NCBI RefSeq assembly: GCF_900106975.1
Contig: NZ_FNNU01000001.1
Coordinates: 308,260 to 372,259, forward strand
DNA: 64,000 nt
DNA from: Pseudomonas kuykendallii
GTDB taxonomy: Bacteria; Pseudomonadota; Gammaproteobacteria; Pseudomonadales; Pseudomonadaceae
Reading direction: 5' to 3'
The position numbers and the translations under genes are program-made. Positions within the stretch are counted from its first letter, which is position 1, and each line of letters opens with the position of its first letter. Below are positions 49,275 through 57,927 of the stretch, in pieces. The notes under the pieces are model-generated. The model did not search any database. It was given only the letters and a program-made list of their open reading frames with translations, and was not told where the DNA came from.

Positions 49275-50048
49275 TTAGTTTTCTATGCTGTATACAAGAG
49301 TCGCACTGAAGCGGTACCTGTCCTTGCCCTCGAACACATCCCGGGGAAAGGGTCTTACTTGCTCGATACGCCTCAAACTTGTTTGAGCCGCCTTATTCAG
49401 CAGCATGTTCGAGGCTTTCTTTTCGATTCCCGCATCAAGCACTTTTCCGGCACGATCAATAAGCAGCCAAACAACTACATTGCCGACCGGCCTTTGTAGC
49501 GAAGCCTCTCGACCCCGCGGGTATTGCTTGTATTTCTCTAACTCCGAATGAAGTCCGGCGATGTAATTACTTTCCAGCGACGCGGTATTTGCCGTCGGCG
49601 CAGCAGGTGGTGCGGGTGCCGGCGCCGCTACCGGAGCGGGCGCAGGCTTGGGTTCGGCTGCCTTGGTCACCTGCGGCTGGGGCGGTGGCGGCGTAGGCGC
49701 CGGCTTGGCCACCACTTGCGGCTTGGGCTTCGGCGGCTGCGGTTTGGGCTCCGGCGGCTTGGGCTTGGGCTTCGGCGGCGGCTCGGGCAACTCGACCACC
49801 GGCTCCGGGTCGGGCTCCGGCGGCGGCTCGGGTATCGGTTCGGGCTCCGGCGGCGGCGACGGCTCCGGAATCGGCTCAGGCGGCGGCAGCAGTTCGGCCG
49901 GATCGATCAGCGCGACCTCGACGGTGCTGTCGTCATACTTGGGCGTGATCTTCAGGTCCGACTTCAGCGCGCTCTGCACGGCCAGCGCCAACAGGCAAAT
50001 GGCGGGCAGGCTGGCGAGTGCTTTCCGGGATTTGAAAAAGATCGACAT
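49275..50048 (-). CDS. tonB: TonB energy-transducing protein
   Basis: The 257-residue protein has one N-terminal membrane segment (LASLPAICLLALAVQSAL), a long Pro/Glu then Pro/Lys region (~54-155) that spans the periplasm, and a C-terminal TonB domain (YKQYPRGREASLQRPVGNVVVWLLIDRAG ... SATLVYSIEN). It lies 3 bp after exbD and 50 bp before the receptor gene, so it is dedicated to this locus. The 3' end is GC-poor, matching the adjacent receptor 5' end, whereas the Pro-rich part is GC-rich. Confidence 0.93.
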   Translation of the reverse strand: MSIFFKSRKALASLPAICLLALAVQSALKSDLKITPKYDDSTVEVALIDPAELLPPPEPIPEPSPPPEPEPIPEPPPEPDPEPVVELPEPPPKPKPKPPEPKPQPPKPKPQVVAKPAPTPPPPQPQVTKAAEPKPAPAPVAAPAPAPPAAPTANTASLESNYIAGLHSELEKYKQYPRGREASLQRPVGNVVVWLLIDRAGKVLDAGIEKKASNMLLNKAAQTSLRRIEQVRPFPRDVFEGKDRYRFSATLVYSIEN

Positions 50049-50051
50049 GAC

Positions 50052-50459
50052 TTACAGCTTTCGCGTGGCGATCGAGACGGAAGAGAAGCCATTGCTCTTG
50101 AGCAGATCCATGACCGCCACCAGCCGACCGACTTCCACGTCCTGATCGCTGTTGAGGATGATCACCAGCTTCTCGCTGGTGTTCTCCAGCGTCTTCAGCT
50201 GGGCAACCAGGGCGTCTTCGGCGAGGTCCTGGCCATCGAGCTGCAGGCGGTCGTCGAGGCCGAGGGTGATCACCGCCTTGTTCTGCGGCTTCAACTGCTG
50301 CGCATGGGCCGCGCCGGGCAACTGGGTCTTGATGCCCAGGGCCGGAATCACGTTCAGGCTGATCAGTACGAAGAACACCAGCAGGAACATCATCACGTCG
50401 ATCATCGGGATGATCTCGATATGCAGGCGCTTCTTCTTCGGCTCTTCCCAACTACGCAT
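50052..50459 (-). CDS. exbD: ExbD/TolR-family proton channel subunit
   Basis: This 135-residue protein has a short cytoplasmic start, one membrane segment with the conserved aspartate (IPMIDVMMFLLVFFVLISL, Asp21) and a periplasmic domain ending SIATRKL. With ExbB it converts the proton gradient into TonB motion. It is the first gene of the 16-gene operon. The 427-bp upstream region carries three inverted repeats. Confidence 0.92.
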   Translation of the reverse strand: MRSWEEPKKKRLHIEIIPMIDVMMFLLVFFVLISLNVIPALGIKTQLPGAAHAQQLKPQNKAVITLGLDDRLQLDGQDLAEDALVAQLKTLENTSEKLVIILNSDQDVEVGRLVAVMDLLKSNGFSSVSIATRKL

Positions 50460-50688
50460 CGCTGATTACTCCACCGTTTCCTGTGTGCGCCGCTCGATCG
50501 GCAGGCACGTCGTTTCGTTGCGATTAGCCAGAGCACAGAGCATGCCAAAGCTGACATCGGCGTCAGGAATACGATAGGAGCAGCGCGTTACAGTTTGATT
50601 AAAGGGCGCTGAGGGAGAAAATTCGTTGGTAGTTCGGACTGAAAATCAGCCAAACGCCGCAACGTGAAGGCTCAAAAAAGCCCGAAAA

Positions 50689-50705
50689 TGATCATTCAAT
50701 GATCA
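50689..50705. promoter_or_regulatory. Inverted repeat TGATCATTCAATGATCA between exbD and aphA
   Basis: Perfect 8-bp arms (TGATCATT/AATGATCA) surround a single base. It lies 230 bp before exbD and 182 bp before the divergent phosphatase gene, in AT-rich intergenic DNA. The perfect symmetry and location make it a good operator candidate for one of the TetR regulators at the operon end. Confidence 0.6.
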
Positions 50706-50770
50706 AGCCTGCACCAATAGCGACCGCTCAGTACAAGCCGAGAGCGAAATGACGGCGCTCGCAATGTATC

Positions 50771-50827
50771 TGACAACACTGTCAGGTATACGGGTGCACG
50801 GAACGCCTTTCGTATCCGGACGGATAC
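50771..50827. promoter_or_regulatory. Two further inverted repeats upstream of the acid phosphatase
   Basis: TGACA-N4-TGTCA (50771-50784) and GTATCCG-GA-CGGATAC (50812-50827) are both perfect inverted repeats, 27 bp apart. They lie 60-116 bp before the phosphatase start. With the repeat at 50689 they make three different palindromes in one divergent control region, which could serve two different regulators. The rest of 50460-50886 holds no recognisable gene. Confidence 0.5.
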
Positions 50828-50886
50828 CGTTATCGGCACGCAGCTTGCTCACGGCAGAGGCTCATTTCATTGATCGCGAGGTCCTT

Positions 50887-51528
50887 GTGCGAACCCCAAC
50901 CCTTTTTCTGATGACTGTTCTTTCACTGCTGCTGGTCGGCTGCGCGCCGCACAAGACACAGCCCGAGGTGCGCTGGATCGACGTTGCCGATGTCGCCGTC
51001 AGTGTTCAGGGCAAGGCGCCGATGGCGGTGGGCTTCGATATCGACGACACCGTGCTGTTCTCCAGCCCGTGCTTTCATTACGGCCAGCAGAAGTACTCGC
51101 CGGGCTCCGACGATTACCTGAAGAACACCAATTTCTGGACCGAAACCAACGCTGGCTGCGACCGCTACTCGCTGCCCAAGGACGTGGCGAGGGCGTTGAT
51201 CGACATGCACCAGAAGCGCGGCGATACCCTCTACTTCATCACCGGTCGCCCGCATACCGAAGGTGAGCAACTGACCGCGATCCTGCAGCAGACCTTCGCG
51301 ATCCACGACATGCAGCCGGTGGTGTTCACCTCAGGCCCGGAGAAGACCCGCTTCATCCACGACCGCGGCCTGGGCATCTATTACGGCGACTCGGATGCCG
51401 ACATCACCTCGGCCCGCGCCGCCGGTGCACGGCCGATCCGCGTGATGCGCGCGAGCAACTCCACCTACCAGCCGCTACCAGTGAACGGCGCGCTGGGCGA
51501 GGAAGTGCTGATCGACTCGACCCACTGA
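50887..51528 (+). CDS. Class B acid phosphatase-like lipoprotein (AphA type)
   Basis: The 213-residue HAD-superfamily phosphatase has a lipoprotein signal (LFLMTVLSLLLVGC, Cys19), the nucleophile motif AVGFDIDDTVLFSSP and the later GIYYGDSDADI. Class B acid phosphatases hydrolyse nucleotides and other phosphomonoesters in the periplasm. GTG 50887 is chosen because GAGGTCCTT precedes it and the signal peptide then starts correctly; the upstream frame overlaps the palindromes. It is divergent from the exbD operon, so it likely belongs to the same regulon. Confidence 0.85.
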   Translation: MRTPTLFLMTVLSLLLVGCAPHKTQPEVRWIDVADVAVSVQGKAPMAVGFDIDDTVLFSSPCFHYGQQKYSPGSDDYLKNTNFWTETNAGCDRYSLPKDVARALIDMHQKRGDTLYFITGRPHTEGEQLTAILQQTFAIHDMQPVVFTSGPEKTRFIHDRGLGIYYGDSDADITSARAAGARPIRVMRASNSTYQPLPVNGALGEEVLIDSTH

Positions 51529-51545
51529 CGCGCCGCTGCGCTGCA

Positions 51546-51572
51546 GGCGGGCACCACTGGGCGGTGCCCGCC
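51546..51572 (+). other. Hairpin downstream of the acid phosphatase gene
   Basis: GGCGGGCACC and GGTGCCCGCC form a perfect 10-bp stem with a 7-base loop. No T-run follows, so it is a weak terminator at best; it may stabilise the 3' end of the phosphatase mRNA. Confidence 0.5.
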
Positions 51573-51642
51573 TGGCGCCCGAGGCTGGCGGATGAACCTC
51601 GGACCTGACACACTGTCCCAGCACTGCGGCGTTGACAGCCTC

Positions 51643-51651
51643 TGTTATACT
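51643..51651 (+). promoter_or_regulatory. Extended -10 promoter element of rhlE
   Basis: TGTTATACT is an extended -10 element (TG-N-TATACT). No good -35 lies 17 bp before it; the TTGACA at 51632 is too close. The start codon lies about 130 bp downstream, leaving a long leader, as is common for cold-induced RNA helicase genes. Confidence 0.45.
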
Positions 51652-51785
51652 CCGCGCTCCCGCCAGGCTTACGCCCGGATGCTCGGCAACTCGCCAGCAG
51701 GACCGGACGGGATCACGCCCCACAACGCGTGCATTCAAGCCAGGCAGATCGCCCTACGGCCCAGCCCTAACTGACAGGATTCCCC

Positions 51786-53570
51786 ATGTCCTTTGCTTCC
51801 CTCGGTCTCTCCGAGGCTTTAGCCCGCGCTGTCGAAGCCGCCGGCTACACCCAGCCCACTCCGGTGCAACAGCGGGCCATCCCCGCCGTGTTGCAAGGTC
51901 GCGACCTGATGGTCGCCGCCCAGACGGGTACCGGTAAGACGGGCGGATTCGCCCTTCCGGTCCTCGAGTTGCTGTTTCCAGGTGGTCACCCCGACAAGGC
52001 CCACCGCCACGGTCCGCGCCAGCCGCGCGTACTGGTCCTGACACCGACGCGCGAACTCGCCGCCCAGGTGCATGACAGCTTCAAGCTCTACGCCCGTGAC
52101 CTGCCCTTCGTCAGCGCCTGCATCTTCGGCGGCGTCGGCATGAATCCGCAGGTTCAGGCGCTGGCCAAGGGCGTCGACGTGCTCGTCGCCTGCCCGGGCC
52201 GTTTGCTCGACCTGGCGAACCAGAAGGCCATCGACCTTTCCCACGTGGAAATCCTGGTCCTCGACGAAGCCGACCGCATGCTCGACATGGGCTTCATCCA
52301 TGACGTCAAGAAGGTCCTCGCCAAGCTCCCCGCGCAGCGGCAGAACCTGCTGTTCTCGGCGACCTTCTCCAAGGACATCACCGATCTCGCCGGCAAGTTG
52401 CTGCACAACCCGGAGCGCATCGAGGTCACCCCGCCGAACACCACGGTGGAGCGCATCGAGCAGCGCCTGTTCCGCGTCCAGGCCAGCCACAAGCGCGCGC
52501 TGCTGGCGCACCTGATCACCCAGGGCGCCTGGGAACAGGTGCTGGTCTTCACCCGCACCAAGCACGGCGCCAACCGTCTCGCCGAGTACCTCGACAAGCA
52601 CGGCCTGCCGGCCCAGGCGATCCACGGCAACAAGAGCCAGAACGCGCGCACCAAGGCCCTGGCCGACTTCAAGGCCAACGCCATCCGCATCCTGGTCGCC
52701 ACCGACATCGCCGCCCGCGGCCTGGACATCGACCAGTTGCCCCACGTGGTCAACTTCGAACTGCCCAATGTCGAGGAAGACTACGTTCACCGCATCGGCC
52801 GTACCGGCCGTGCCGGGCGCAGCGGCGAGGCGATCTCGCTGGTCGCGCCGGACGAGGAGAAGCTGCTCAAGGGCATCGAACGCCTGACCAAGCAGCGCAT
52901 TCCCGACGGCGACACCCTGGGGTTCGACCCGAGCACCATCGAGGCGGAAAAACCCGAAGTGCGCGAGCCGCGCCAGCCGCGCAATGCGCGTCCGCAACGC
53001 GGCGAGCGCAAGGCGGAGTCCGGCGAGAAGAAGGAACAGCCTAAGGGCCGCAACCGTCGCGGCGGCGGCGACAAGCCGAAAGCGCAAGCCCAGGGCGACG
53101 CGGCGGCACGCCCGACCCGCGCACCGCAGATCCCGGCCAACCGCGATCCGGAAGAGTTCCTCGACGACGACGTGGACAACTTCGGCAACCGCGCCGACTA
53201 CGTCAGCCCGTACCAGGGCAAGGCGCAGAACCGCGGACGTCGCCCCGCCAACGGGCAGCCCGGCCAGGGCGCACCGGCCGGCGGTCGTCCGGCCGGTGGT
53301 GGCGGTCAGGGCAAGCCGCGCGCGGCTGGCCAGGGCCAGGGTGGCCGTGGCAAGGGACCGAAGCGCGACGACCAACGTGCCCGCCCGCAAGGCGGCCGCG
53401 ACCGTGACGAATCGCGCCAGGAGCCTGCCGTTCGCGGCGCCCGCGACAAGCAGCCGCTGATCGTGCACAAGGAATCGAAGGCCGACCGCCTGCCGACTCC
53501 CGAGCAGCTCGATCAACTGCCGCAGCGTCCGCGCGGCGAGAAGCCGGCGTTGCTCACGCGCAACCGCTGA
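51786..53570 (+). CDS. rhlE: ATP-dependent DEAD-box RNA helicase RhlE
   Basis: RhlE unwinds RNA duplexes and is linked to ribosome assembly and RNA decay. The 594-residue protein has all DEAD-box motifs: the Q-motif region, [19 protein letters not shown] ([11 protein letters not shown]), SAT and [12 protein letters not shown] long basic Gly/Arg/Gln-rich tail (~395-594) follows, as in Pseudomonas RhlE proteins, where it aids RNA binding. A terminator follows at 53611. Confidence 0.95.
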   Translation: MSFASLGLSEALARAVEAAGYTQPTPVQQRAIPAVLQGRDLMVAAQTGTGKTGGFALPVLELLFPGGHPDKAHRHGPRQPRVLVLTPTRELAAQVHDSFKLYARDLPFVSACIFGGVGMNPQVQALAKGVDVLVACPGRLLDLANQKAIDLSHVEILVLDEADRMLDMGFIHDVKKVLAKLPAQRQNLLFSATFSKDITDLAGKLLHNPERIEVTPPNTTVERIEQRLFRVQASHKRALLAHLITQGAWEQVLVFTRTKHGANRLAEYLDKHGLPAQAIHGNKSQNARTKALADFKANAIRILVATDIAARGLDIDQLPHVVNFELPNVEEDYVHRIGRTGRAGRSGEAISLVAPDEEKLLKGIERLTKQRIPDGDTLGFDPSTIEAEKPEVREPRQPRNARPQRGERKAESGEKKEQPKGRNRRGGGDKPKAQAQGDAAARPTRAPQIPANRDPEEFLDDDVDNFGNRADYVSPYQGKAQNRGRRPANGQPGQGAPAGGRPAGGGGQGKPRAAGQGQGGRGKGPKRDDQRARPQGGRDRDESRQEPAVRGARDKQPLIVHKESKADRLPTPEQLDQLPQRPRGEKPALLTRNR

Positions 53571-53610
53571 AGCCCTCCGTTGCGCAACGCGCCCTGGCGC
53601 GTCGCGCGGC

Positions 53611-53650
53611 AAACGAAGAACGCCGGCCCTGTGCCGGCGTTTTTCGTTTT
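53611..53650 (+). terminator. Rho-independent terminator after rhlE
   Basis: AACGCCGGC pairs with GCCGGCGTT, and the outer AAACGAA/TTCGTTT arms extend the stem, with a T-run on the plus strand. Confidence 0.85.
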
Positions 53651-53762
53651 CACTTGGCGGACAGACCGCGTATGGCCGGCATGACAGCCGCGGGTTGCAC
53701 CCGCCCTATGCAAGAGTGCGAGCTACGCATCAGACGGGGATCTACGGTAGGCGACATCCCCC

Positions 53763-53925
53763 GTAGGGTGGGCTTCAGCCCACGCGATACTCCTCGATCC
53801 TGACCCACACCGGTGGGCTGAAGCCCACCCTACAGCCGGAGCGAATCGCCATCTGTAGGAGCCAGCACGCTGGCGATCAGCGGGCTCGAAGGATCAAGAG
53901 CATCGCCAGCAAGCTGGCTCCTACA
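53763..53925. repeat. Two intergenic repeat units between rhlE and yceI
   Basis: A GTAGGGTGGGCTTCAGCCC unit with its inverse lies at 53763-53833. A second family (TGTAGGAGCCAGC ... GCTGGCTCCTACA) lies at 53854-53925 with GCTGGCGATC and GATCGCCAGC-like arms inside. Together with the two flanking terminators they account for the 427-bp gap between the convergent genes; no gene is seen. Confidence 0.85.
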
Positions 53926-53953
53926 AGGGCGGGCTGTGTGAGGGGCGGAAACG

Positions 53954-53980
53954 AAAACGCCGGCCCTGGGCCGGCGTTTT
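53954..53980 (-). terminator. Rho-independent terminator after yceI
   Basis: AAAACGCCGGCC and GGCCGGCGTTTT form a perfect 12-bp stem with a CTG loop. It works in both directions, most usefully for the yceI-cybB transcript, which ends 18 bp away. Confidence 0.85.
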
Positions 53981-53997
53981 CGTTGGTGCGGGATCGC

Positions 53998-54588
53998 TTA
54001 CTTGCGCACACCTTCGAAGGTGAAATACAGCTCGACCGCGTTGGACTGCGGGCCGAGGTCCATCATCTTGCCGAAGTCCATGCGGTTGATGGTGGTGGAA
54101 CCCTCGAAGCCGGCACGGTACCCGCCCCATGGGTCCTTGCCTTCGCCGAGGAAGGTCGACTTGATCACGATCGACTTGGTCACGCCGAGCAGGGTCAGGT
54201 CGCCGGTCACGTCGGCGGTCAGCTTGCCATCGGCGTTCTTGCCGGTGGGCTTGACGCTGGTGGAGACGAAGGTGGCTTCGGGGAATTTGGCCACGTTGAG
54301 GAAGTCGCCGCTGGAGACGTGCTTGTCACGCTCGGCATGGTTGGAGAACACGCTGGCGGTCTTCAGGGTGACATTGATCTTGGCGTCTTCCGGCTTGGCG
54401 GCATCGAAGCTGAAGGTGCCGTCGAAGTCGCGGAAGGTGCCGGTGATGTAGCTGTAGCCGAGGTGGCTGACCTTGAAGTCGACGAAGGCGTGCTGGCCTT
54501 CCTTGTCGATGGTGTAGTCGGCGGCCATGACGTTGCCGGCCAGCAGTGCGCCACCGAGGGCCAGGGAAAGCAGGGATTTCTTCAGCAT
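53998..54588 (-). CDS. YceI-family periplasmic protein
   Basis: The 196-residue protein has a signal peptide ([20 protein letters not shown]) and a lipocalin-like YceI domain ([25 protein letters not shown] ... [14 protein letters not shown]). YceI proteins bind isoprenoid-like lipids. It follows a cytochrome b561 gene by 22 bp; this pairing is widespread. ATG 54588 has AGGAACTCCTC upstream. Confidence 0.92.
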   Translation of the reverse strand: MLKKSLLSLALGGALLAGNVMAADYTIDKEGQHAFVDFKVSHLGYSYITGTFRDFDGTFSFDAAKPEDAKINVTLKTASVFSNHAERDKHVSSGDFLNVAKFPEATFVSTSVKPTGKNADGKLTADVTGDLTLLGVTKSIVIKSTFLGEGKDPWGGYRAGFEGSTTINRMDFGKMMDLGPQSNAVELYFTFEGVRK

Positions 54589-54610
54589 GAGGAGTTCCTT
54601 CCAGTGAATA

Positions 54611-55168
54611 TCAGGGTTTGGCTTTGCGGCCGAGCATGCGCACCAGGGTGGCATCACGGTCGATGAAGTGGTGTTTCAGCGCCGCCAGGCCATGCAGCCC
54701 GGCGAAGATCACCAGGGTCCAGGCGAGGTAGAGGTGGATATCGCCGGCAACGTCCGCCTGGTTCGGCAGCCCGCTGACCAGCGCCGGTACGTCGAACAGG
54801 CCAAACACCGGAATCCCCACGCCGTCGGCGGTGGAAATCAGGTAGCCGGCGATCATCACGACGAACAGGACGACATAGAGGAACAGGTGGCCGGCCTTTG
54901 CGGCCAGGCGCGTCCGCGGCCCCTGGTTGGGCGTGGGAGGCGGCGGCGGGCTGACGAAACGCCAGACCATACGCAGCAGCATCACCGCCAGAAGCACCAG
55001 GCCGATGCTCTTGTGCAGGTCCGGGCCGGCCTTGCGCCACGCATCGTAATAGCCGAGGTCGACCATCCAGATGCCCAGCCCGAACATGCCGAACACGGTC
55101 AGCGCCACGCCCCAGTGCAGGATCACACTGACCAGTCCATAGCGAGCGGGGGAGTTGCGCAGTTGCAT
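54611..55168 (-). CDS. cybB: Cytochrome b561 (CybB-like)
   Basis: This 185-residue diheme membrane protein has four hydrophobic helices with histidines placed for haem (VILHWG near residue 18, GPDLHKSIG near residue 52, DIHLYLAW and LHGLAAL near 143-160). It likely oxidises quinol or reacts with superoxide in the inner membrane. It is the first gene of the cybB-yceI unit and divergent from bioA. Confidence 0.9.
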   Translation of the reverse strand: MQLRNSPARYGLVSVILHWGVALTVFGMFGLGIWMVDLGYYDAWRKAGPDLHKSIGLVLLAVMLLRMVWRFVSPPPPPTPNQGPRTRLAAKAGHLFLYVVLFVVMIAGYLISTADGVGIPVFGLFDVPALVSGLPNQADVAGDIHLYLAWTLVIFAGLHGLAALKHHFIDRDATLVRMLGRKAKP

Positions 55169-55250
55169 CGTTGTCTGACCTTGCCTGTCGGAGAATGAGC
55201 AGAGATTACCTTCAAGATAATGGTTTAAAAGCGCAATAATCTGCTCCGAA

Positions 55251-55269
55251 ATATCGAACTATTAGATAT
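55251..55269. promoter_or_regulatory. Inverted repeat between cybB and bioA
   Basis: ATATC-N9-GATAT lies in an AT-rich stretch of the 181-bp divergent region, about 82 bp from each start codon. The spacing fits a LysR-type or similar site. No specific regulator is known from the sequence. Confidence 0.35.
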
Positions 55270-55349
55270 CAAGATTTTTCAGAGGGCGATCGTCCGGCCC
55301 ATCGACGGACCGATCTGCTAGTCTTCGCGCTCTTTTTTCGGAGGCGACC

Positions 55350-56756
55350 ATGAGTCAGAACCACGACTGGATGCAGCGCGACCTCGCCGTACTCTGGCAT
55401 CCCTGCACGCAGATGAAGGATCACGAGCGCCTGCCGGTGATTCCGATCCGTCGCGGCGAAGGCGTCTGGCTCGAGGATTTCGACGGCAAGCGCTACCTGG
55501 ACGCGGTCAGCTCCTGGTGGGTCAACGTGTTCGGCCACGCCAACCCGAGGATCAATCAGCGCATCAAGGACCAGGTCGACCAGCTCGAGCACGTGATCCT
55601 CGCCGGCTTCAGCCACCAGCCGGTGGTCGAGCTCTCCGAGCGCCTGGTCAGGCTGACGCCCGCCGGGCTGGACCGGGTGTTCTACGCCGACAACGGCTCC
55701 TCGTGCATCGAAGTAGCGCTGAAGATGAGCTACCACTACTGGCTCAACGTCGGCCGCCCGGAGAAGAAGCGCTTCGTCACCCTGTCCAACAGCTATCACG
55801 GCGAAACCGTGGCGGCGATGTCGGTGGGCGATGTCGCGCTGTTCACCGAGACCTACAAATCGCTGCTGCTGGACACCCTCAAGGTACCCAGCCCGGACTG
55901 CTACTTCCGCCCCGAGGGCATGTGCTGGGAGGAACACTCGAGGGCGATGTTCGCGCACATGGAGCGCACCCTCGCCGAGCACCACCACGAGGTCGCCGCA
56001 GTGATCGTCGAGCCGTTGATCCAGGGCGCTGGCGGCATGCGCATGTACCACCCGGTGTACCTCAAGCTGCTGCGCGAGGCCTGCGACCGCTATGGCGTGC
56101 ACCTGATCCACGACGAGATCGCCGTCGGCTTCGGCCGCACCGGGACGATGTTCGCCTGCGAGCAGGCCGGCATCCGCCCGGACTTCCTCTGCCTGTCCAA
56201 GGCCCTCACCGGCGGCTACCTGCCGCTGGCCGCCTGCCTGACCACCGACACGATCTACCAGGCCTTCTACGCTGAATACGACACCCTGCGCGCCTTCCTC
56301 CACTCGCACAGCTACACCGGCAACCCGCTGGCCTGCGCGGCGGCGCTGGCGACCCTGGACATCTTCGAGGAAGACAAGGTGATCGAGGCCAACCGCGCCC
56401 TCGCCCTGCGCATGGCCGAGGCCACCGCGCACCTCGCCGACCACCCGCACGTCGCCGAAGTGCGCCAGACCGGCATGGCCCTGGCCATCGAGATGGTCCA
56501 GGACAAGCCGAGCAAGAGCGCCTATCCGTGGCAGGAGCGCCGCGGCCTGGCGGTGTACCAGCATGGGCTGTCACGCGGCGCGCTGCTGCGCCCGCTGGGC
56601 AGCGTGGTGTACTTCCTGCCGCCCTACGTGATCACCCCGGAGCAGATCGACTTCCTCGCCGAAGTCGCCAGCGAAGGCATCGACCTCGCCACGCGCAAGC
56701 ACGTCAGCGTGGCGGTGAACCGCGACCTGCATCCGAACCATCGCGATCCGGGCTGA
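55350..56756 (+). CDS. bioA: Adenosylmethionine-8-amino-7-oxononanoate aminotransferase BioA
   Basis: BioA makes 7,8-diaminononanoate from 7-keto-8-aminononanoate in biotin synthesis, using S-adenosylmethionine as amino donor. The 468-residue PLP enzyme has SSWWVNVFGHANPRIN, NGSSCIEVALKM, HDEIAVGFGRTGT and the PLP lysine Lys284 in LCLSKALTGGY. CGGAGGCGACC precedes the ATG. The other bio genes are not in the window, as in P. aeruginosa. Confidence 0.95.
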   Translation: MSQNHDWMQRDLAVLWHPCTQMKDHERLPVIPIRRGEGVWLEDFDGKRYLDAVSSWWVNVFGHANPRINQRIKDQVDQLEHVILAGFSHQPVVELSERLVRLTPAGLDRVFYADNGSSCIEVALKMSYHYWLNVGRPEKKRFVTLSNSYHGETVAAMSVGDVALFTETYKSLLLDTLKVPSPDCYFRPEGMCWEEHSRAMFAHMERTLAEHHHEVAAVIVEPLIQGAGGMRMYHPVYLKLLREACDRYGVHLIHDEIAVGFGRTGTMFACEQAGIRPDFLCLSKALTGGYLPLAACLTTDTIYQAFYAEYDTLRAFLHSHSYTGNPLACAAALATLDIFEEDKVIEANRALALRMAEATAHLADHPHVAEVRQTGMALAIEMVQDKPSKSAYPWQERRGLAVYQHGLSRGALLRPLGSVVYFLPPYVITPEQIDFLAEVASEGIDLATRKHVSVAVNRDLHPNHRDPG

Positions 56757-56797
56757 AGCCGGCCACAGGACAGGCGGAACCCGCCTCCGCGCCGCAG

Positions 56798-57090
56798 GGC
56801 GGATGACGCTATTTTCATTCGCCGTCACACCGCCGCTGGATCGTTGAAGCGCGACCCACCCTGCGAAACTCCGCCCGGTGGGTTACGCGGCTTTCGGCAT
56901 CGGAGTAGGCCGGCGTATCGAGCGATGCCGCCAATCCACCCTACGAAATCGCCTCGCACACACCGTAGGGTGGGTTAGCCGCGCCCGCGAGGGGTCGGGT
57001 TCCCCCAAACGCCTGTGCGGCGTAACCCACCGGACGCTACCACGGCCAGCGCTGCGCACAAGGCCCGTAGGGTGCGCCGCGCGCACCAAA
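56798..57090. repeat. Repeat cluster between bioA and rsmE
   Basis: This 411-bp gap contains a diverged copy of the element found at 1-75 (56798-56875), CCACCCTACG half-sites, a GTAGGGTGGGTTAGCCGCGCC ... GCGTAACCCACC pair (56963-57038) and a GTAGGGTGCGCCGCGCGCACC half-unit (57066-57088). No gene is visible. Confidence 0.75.
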
Positions 57091-57167
57091 GCACCAAAAC
57101 CAAAGCCCCACGCCGCCACCGGCAAAGCCGGTAGAATTGCGCCTCACCCCTCGCCGGCTGGACCCGC

Positions 57168-57887
57168 ATGCGCCTCTCCCGTTTCTTCATCGACGCCCCG
57201 CTCGCCCTCGGCCAGCACGAACTGCCCGAGGCCCAGGCCCATTACCTCGGTCGCGTGCTGCGGCTGAACGCCGGTGCCGCCGTGCAGCTGTTCGATGGCA
57301 GCGGCTTCGAGTACCTCGGCGAACTGGTGGAGGTCGGCAAGAAAAGCGTGCGCGTCGAGCTGAACGAGCGCGTCGAGGGGCAAGCGGAATCTCCGTTGCG
57401 CGTGCACCTCGGCCAGGGCCTGTCGCGCGGCGAACGGATGGACTGGGCGATCCAGAAAGCCACCGAGCTGGGGGTCGCCGAGATCACGCCGATCTTCAGC
57501 GAGCGTTGCGAAGTGCGCCTGAAGGACGAGCGCGCCGACAAGCGCCTGGCCCACTGGCGCCAGGTGGCGATCAGCGCCTGCGAGCAGTGCGGCCGCTCGC
57601 GGCTGCCGACGATCCATTCGCCGCTGCCGCTGGCGCAGTGGCTGGAGCAGACGCCGGCCGACCTCAAACTGGTCCTGCATCCCTTCGCCGAGCCGCTGAG
57701 CAGCCACGCCAAGCCGACCAGCCTGGCCTTCCTCATCGGCCCCGAGGGCGGCCTCAACGACAACGAAGTCGCCAGCGCCAGCCGCGCCGGCTTCCACCCC
57801 GCGCGGCTCGGCCCGCGCGTGCTGCGCACCGAAACCGCGCCAGTGGTGGCGCTGGCCGTGGCCCAGCAGTTGTGGGGCGACTTCTAG
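57168..57887 (+). CDS. rsmE: 16S rRNA (uracil-1498-N3)-methyltransferase RsmE
   Basis: RsmE methylates U1498 of 16S rRNA using S-adenosylmethionine. The 239-residue SPOUT-fold enzyme has an N-terminal PUA-like part (MRLSRFFIDAPLALGQHELPEAQAHYLGRVLRL). The C-terminal knot region has LIGPEGGLNDNEV and LGPRVLRTETAPVVAL. It lies downstream of bioA, an order also known in P. aeruginosa. Confidence 0.95.
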   Translation: MRLSRFFIDAPLALGQHELPEAQAHYLGRVLRLNAGAAVQLFDGSGFEYLGELVEVGKKSVRVELNERVEGQAESPLRVHLGQGLSRGERMDWAIQKATELGVAEITPIFSERCEVRLKDERADKRLAHWRQVAISACEQCGRSRLPTIHSPLPLAQWLEQTPADLKLVLHPFAEPLSSHAKPTSLAFLIGPEGGLNDNEVASASRAGFHPARLGPRVLRTETAPVVALAVAQQLWGDF

Positions 57888-57927
57888 CTGAGATATCCGC
57901 GGCTGATAAAGGAAGCTCATCACGCGG

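Noticed and set aside
49593-49900. Possible simple-sequence repeat in tonB
   Set aside because: The periodicity comes from Pro-Glu and Pro-Lys codons of the TonB spacer, which is normal for this family.
51632-51651. Standard TTGACA...TATACT promoter for rhlE
   Set aside because: Only 8 bp separate the two elements; the extended -10 alone is retained.
56878-57125. Small genes in the bioA-rsmE gap
   Set aside because: The frames run through repeat DNA with no ribosome site or recognisable protein.
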